NCBI GenBank assembly: GCA_000405605.1
Contig: ASPA01000003.1
Span: forward strand, 1 to 44,174
DNA: 44,174 nucleotides
DNA from: Atribacteria bacterium SCGC AAA255-G05
GTDB lineage: Bacteria > Atribacterota > Phoenicimicrobiia > Phoenicimicrobiales > Phoenicimicrobiaceae
Direction: 5' to 3'
The translations under genes and the position numbers were made by a program. Below, piece by piece: positions 43,603 to 44,174 of this stretch. How positions within the stretch are numbered: position 1 is the stretch's first letter; each line of letters opens with the position of its first letter. The notes beneath the pieces are model-generated. The model was not told the DNA's origin, ran no database searches, and saw nothing but the letters and a program-made list of their open reading frames with translations.

Positions 43603-44174
43603 TGCCCTGTTTGAGTCCAATACATTTGCACCATTGAAGTATCTTTGCTATTTAATAACTTACTACAATATTCAATCGGAGTCAAAAGATTCAAACTCCT
43701 ATGTGGTCGGTAGAAGTTATACTCGATCAGACAATCATATAGTATTTCATTAATCTTGCTTACACTGGTCTCTTCGTAAAATCTATCTATATATTCGGTC
43801 TGGACCGTACCATTTACTCTTTCCACAAAGGCATTCATCTTGGGAGATTTAGGATAATTGTAAACCAAAGTCATCTTTCTTTTCTCCACCTCTCGGGCAA
43901 AATACTTTTCCCACTCTGAACCATTATCTATCTGTAGATATTTAATTCTATCATCATGTAAGTAAGTCAGCCTGAAGAGAAAATCTCGAGCATTAAAGCT
44001 GGTAGCTCTCTGATAAGCTCTCAGGTAATAAAGCTTGGATAAGGGATCTACCGCAGAAAAAAGAAAGATTTTCGTAAATCTTAAATTTAATTCTATGGTA
44101 TCGATCTGGAGCCACTCGGAGATAATCCCTTCCATATCTTTTTTTACCTGGGCTATCCTGGTTCTCTTCTTCTT
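43599..44174 (-). CDS. Integrase-core transposase, partial at window edge
   Basis: The frame runs off the right edge (at least 191 residues). It has the integrase-core pattern: D in IDTIELNLRFTKIF, D in IKYLQIDNGSEW and E in MNAFVERVNGTVQTEY, followed by the C-terminal YNFYRPHRSLNLLTP. This is typical of IS3/IS481-type enzymes. The last codons overlap the -35 box of the next operon. The copy near 34.6 kb is a fragment of the same gene. Confidence 0.88.
   Translation of the reverse strand, partial: KKKRTRIAQVKKDMEGIISEWLQIDTIELNLRFTKIFLFSAVDPLSKLYYLRAYQRATSFNARDFLFRLTYLHDDRIKYLQIDNGSEWEKYFAREVEKRKMTLVYNYPKSPKMNAFVERVNGTVQTEYIDRFYEETSVSKINEILYDCLIEYNFYRPHRSLNLLTPIEYCSKLLNSKDTSMVQMYWTQTGH

Larger units (their letters stand above)
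43455..43858. repeat. Direct repeat copy 2
   Basis: It aligns with 34438-34839 in the same orientation. The differences are spread along it, including a few third-codon changes in the transposase part. Confidence 0.9.

Noticed and set aside
1..44174. CRISPR arrays
   Set aside because: No direct repeats with regular spacers were found; the short-word repeats lack spacers.

Overview
The window is AT-rich DNA from what looks like an anaerobic, Gram-positive-type bacterium. Three neighbourhoods recall Firmicutes chromosomes: an M20 peptidase with nudF and an EndoQ/YqxK gene, dnaG with the primary sigma factor gene, and tlyA-nadK-recN. A sigma-H-type promoter precedes dnaG. The phylum cannot be fixed from the sequence alone; a low-GC clostridial lineage or a candidate phylum such as Atribacterota are both possible.

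Bases 1-5.5 kb are core genes on the plus strand: peptidase, ADP-ribose pyrophosphatase, EndoQ, DNA primase and sigma factor. A tRNA-Asn follows at 5.56 kb with a consensus promoter and a terminator. From 5.7 to 10.9 kb the sequence is rearranged: a BrnQ transporter, a serine hydrolase gene split by a 1.2-kb IS630-family element, a degenerate second copy of the tRNA tail/terminator/promoter block, a GNAT acetyltransferase and a frameshifted CPBP protease. Then come ndk, a NifU-like gene and a very long HD/HEAT gene whose C-terminal nucleotidyltransferase domain is cut off at about 15.03 kb, where it runs directly into the antisense start of recN.

From 15 to 23.4 kb minus-strand housekeeping genes follow: recN (remnant), nadK, a membrane nuclease-like gene, tlyA, a PAP2-like gene, a GerMN protein, a cell wall amidase, an AI-2E family permease and glnS. 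Their intergenic spaces carry odd degenerate short-word repeats. At 23.7-25.6 kb lies a group II intron with its maturase.

The rest (25.6-44.2 kb) is accessory and all its main genes are on the minus strand. One cluster has a GntR regulator, two paralogous saccharopine-dehydrogenase-like proteins, an Asp/Glu-racemase-like protein, an NhaC antiporter and an HpaI-type aldolase. A second cluster has a secreted DUF6305-like protein, a gamma-glutamyltransferase, a TRAP-type large permease, a 48-residue membrane protein, a membrane-anchored aspartoacylase-like peptidase and PgsB, PgsC and PgsW. This suggests handling of gamma-linked glutamate or related compounds.

The two clusters begin with copies of the same ~400-bp block: the 3' end of an integrase-type transposase gene, a consensus promoter, three GTATAC sites 12 bp apart and the start of gntR. 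In the second copy gntR is only a stub. The simplest reading is that duplication of this block placed the glutamate-polymer operon under the same GntR control as the amino-acid operon. This shared regulation is an inference and is the most interesting point in the window.
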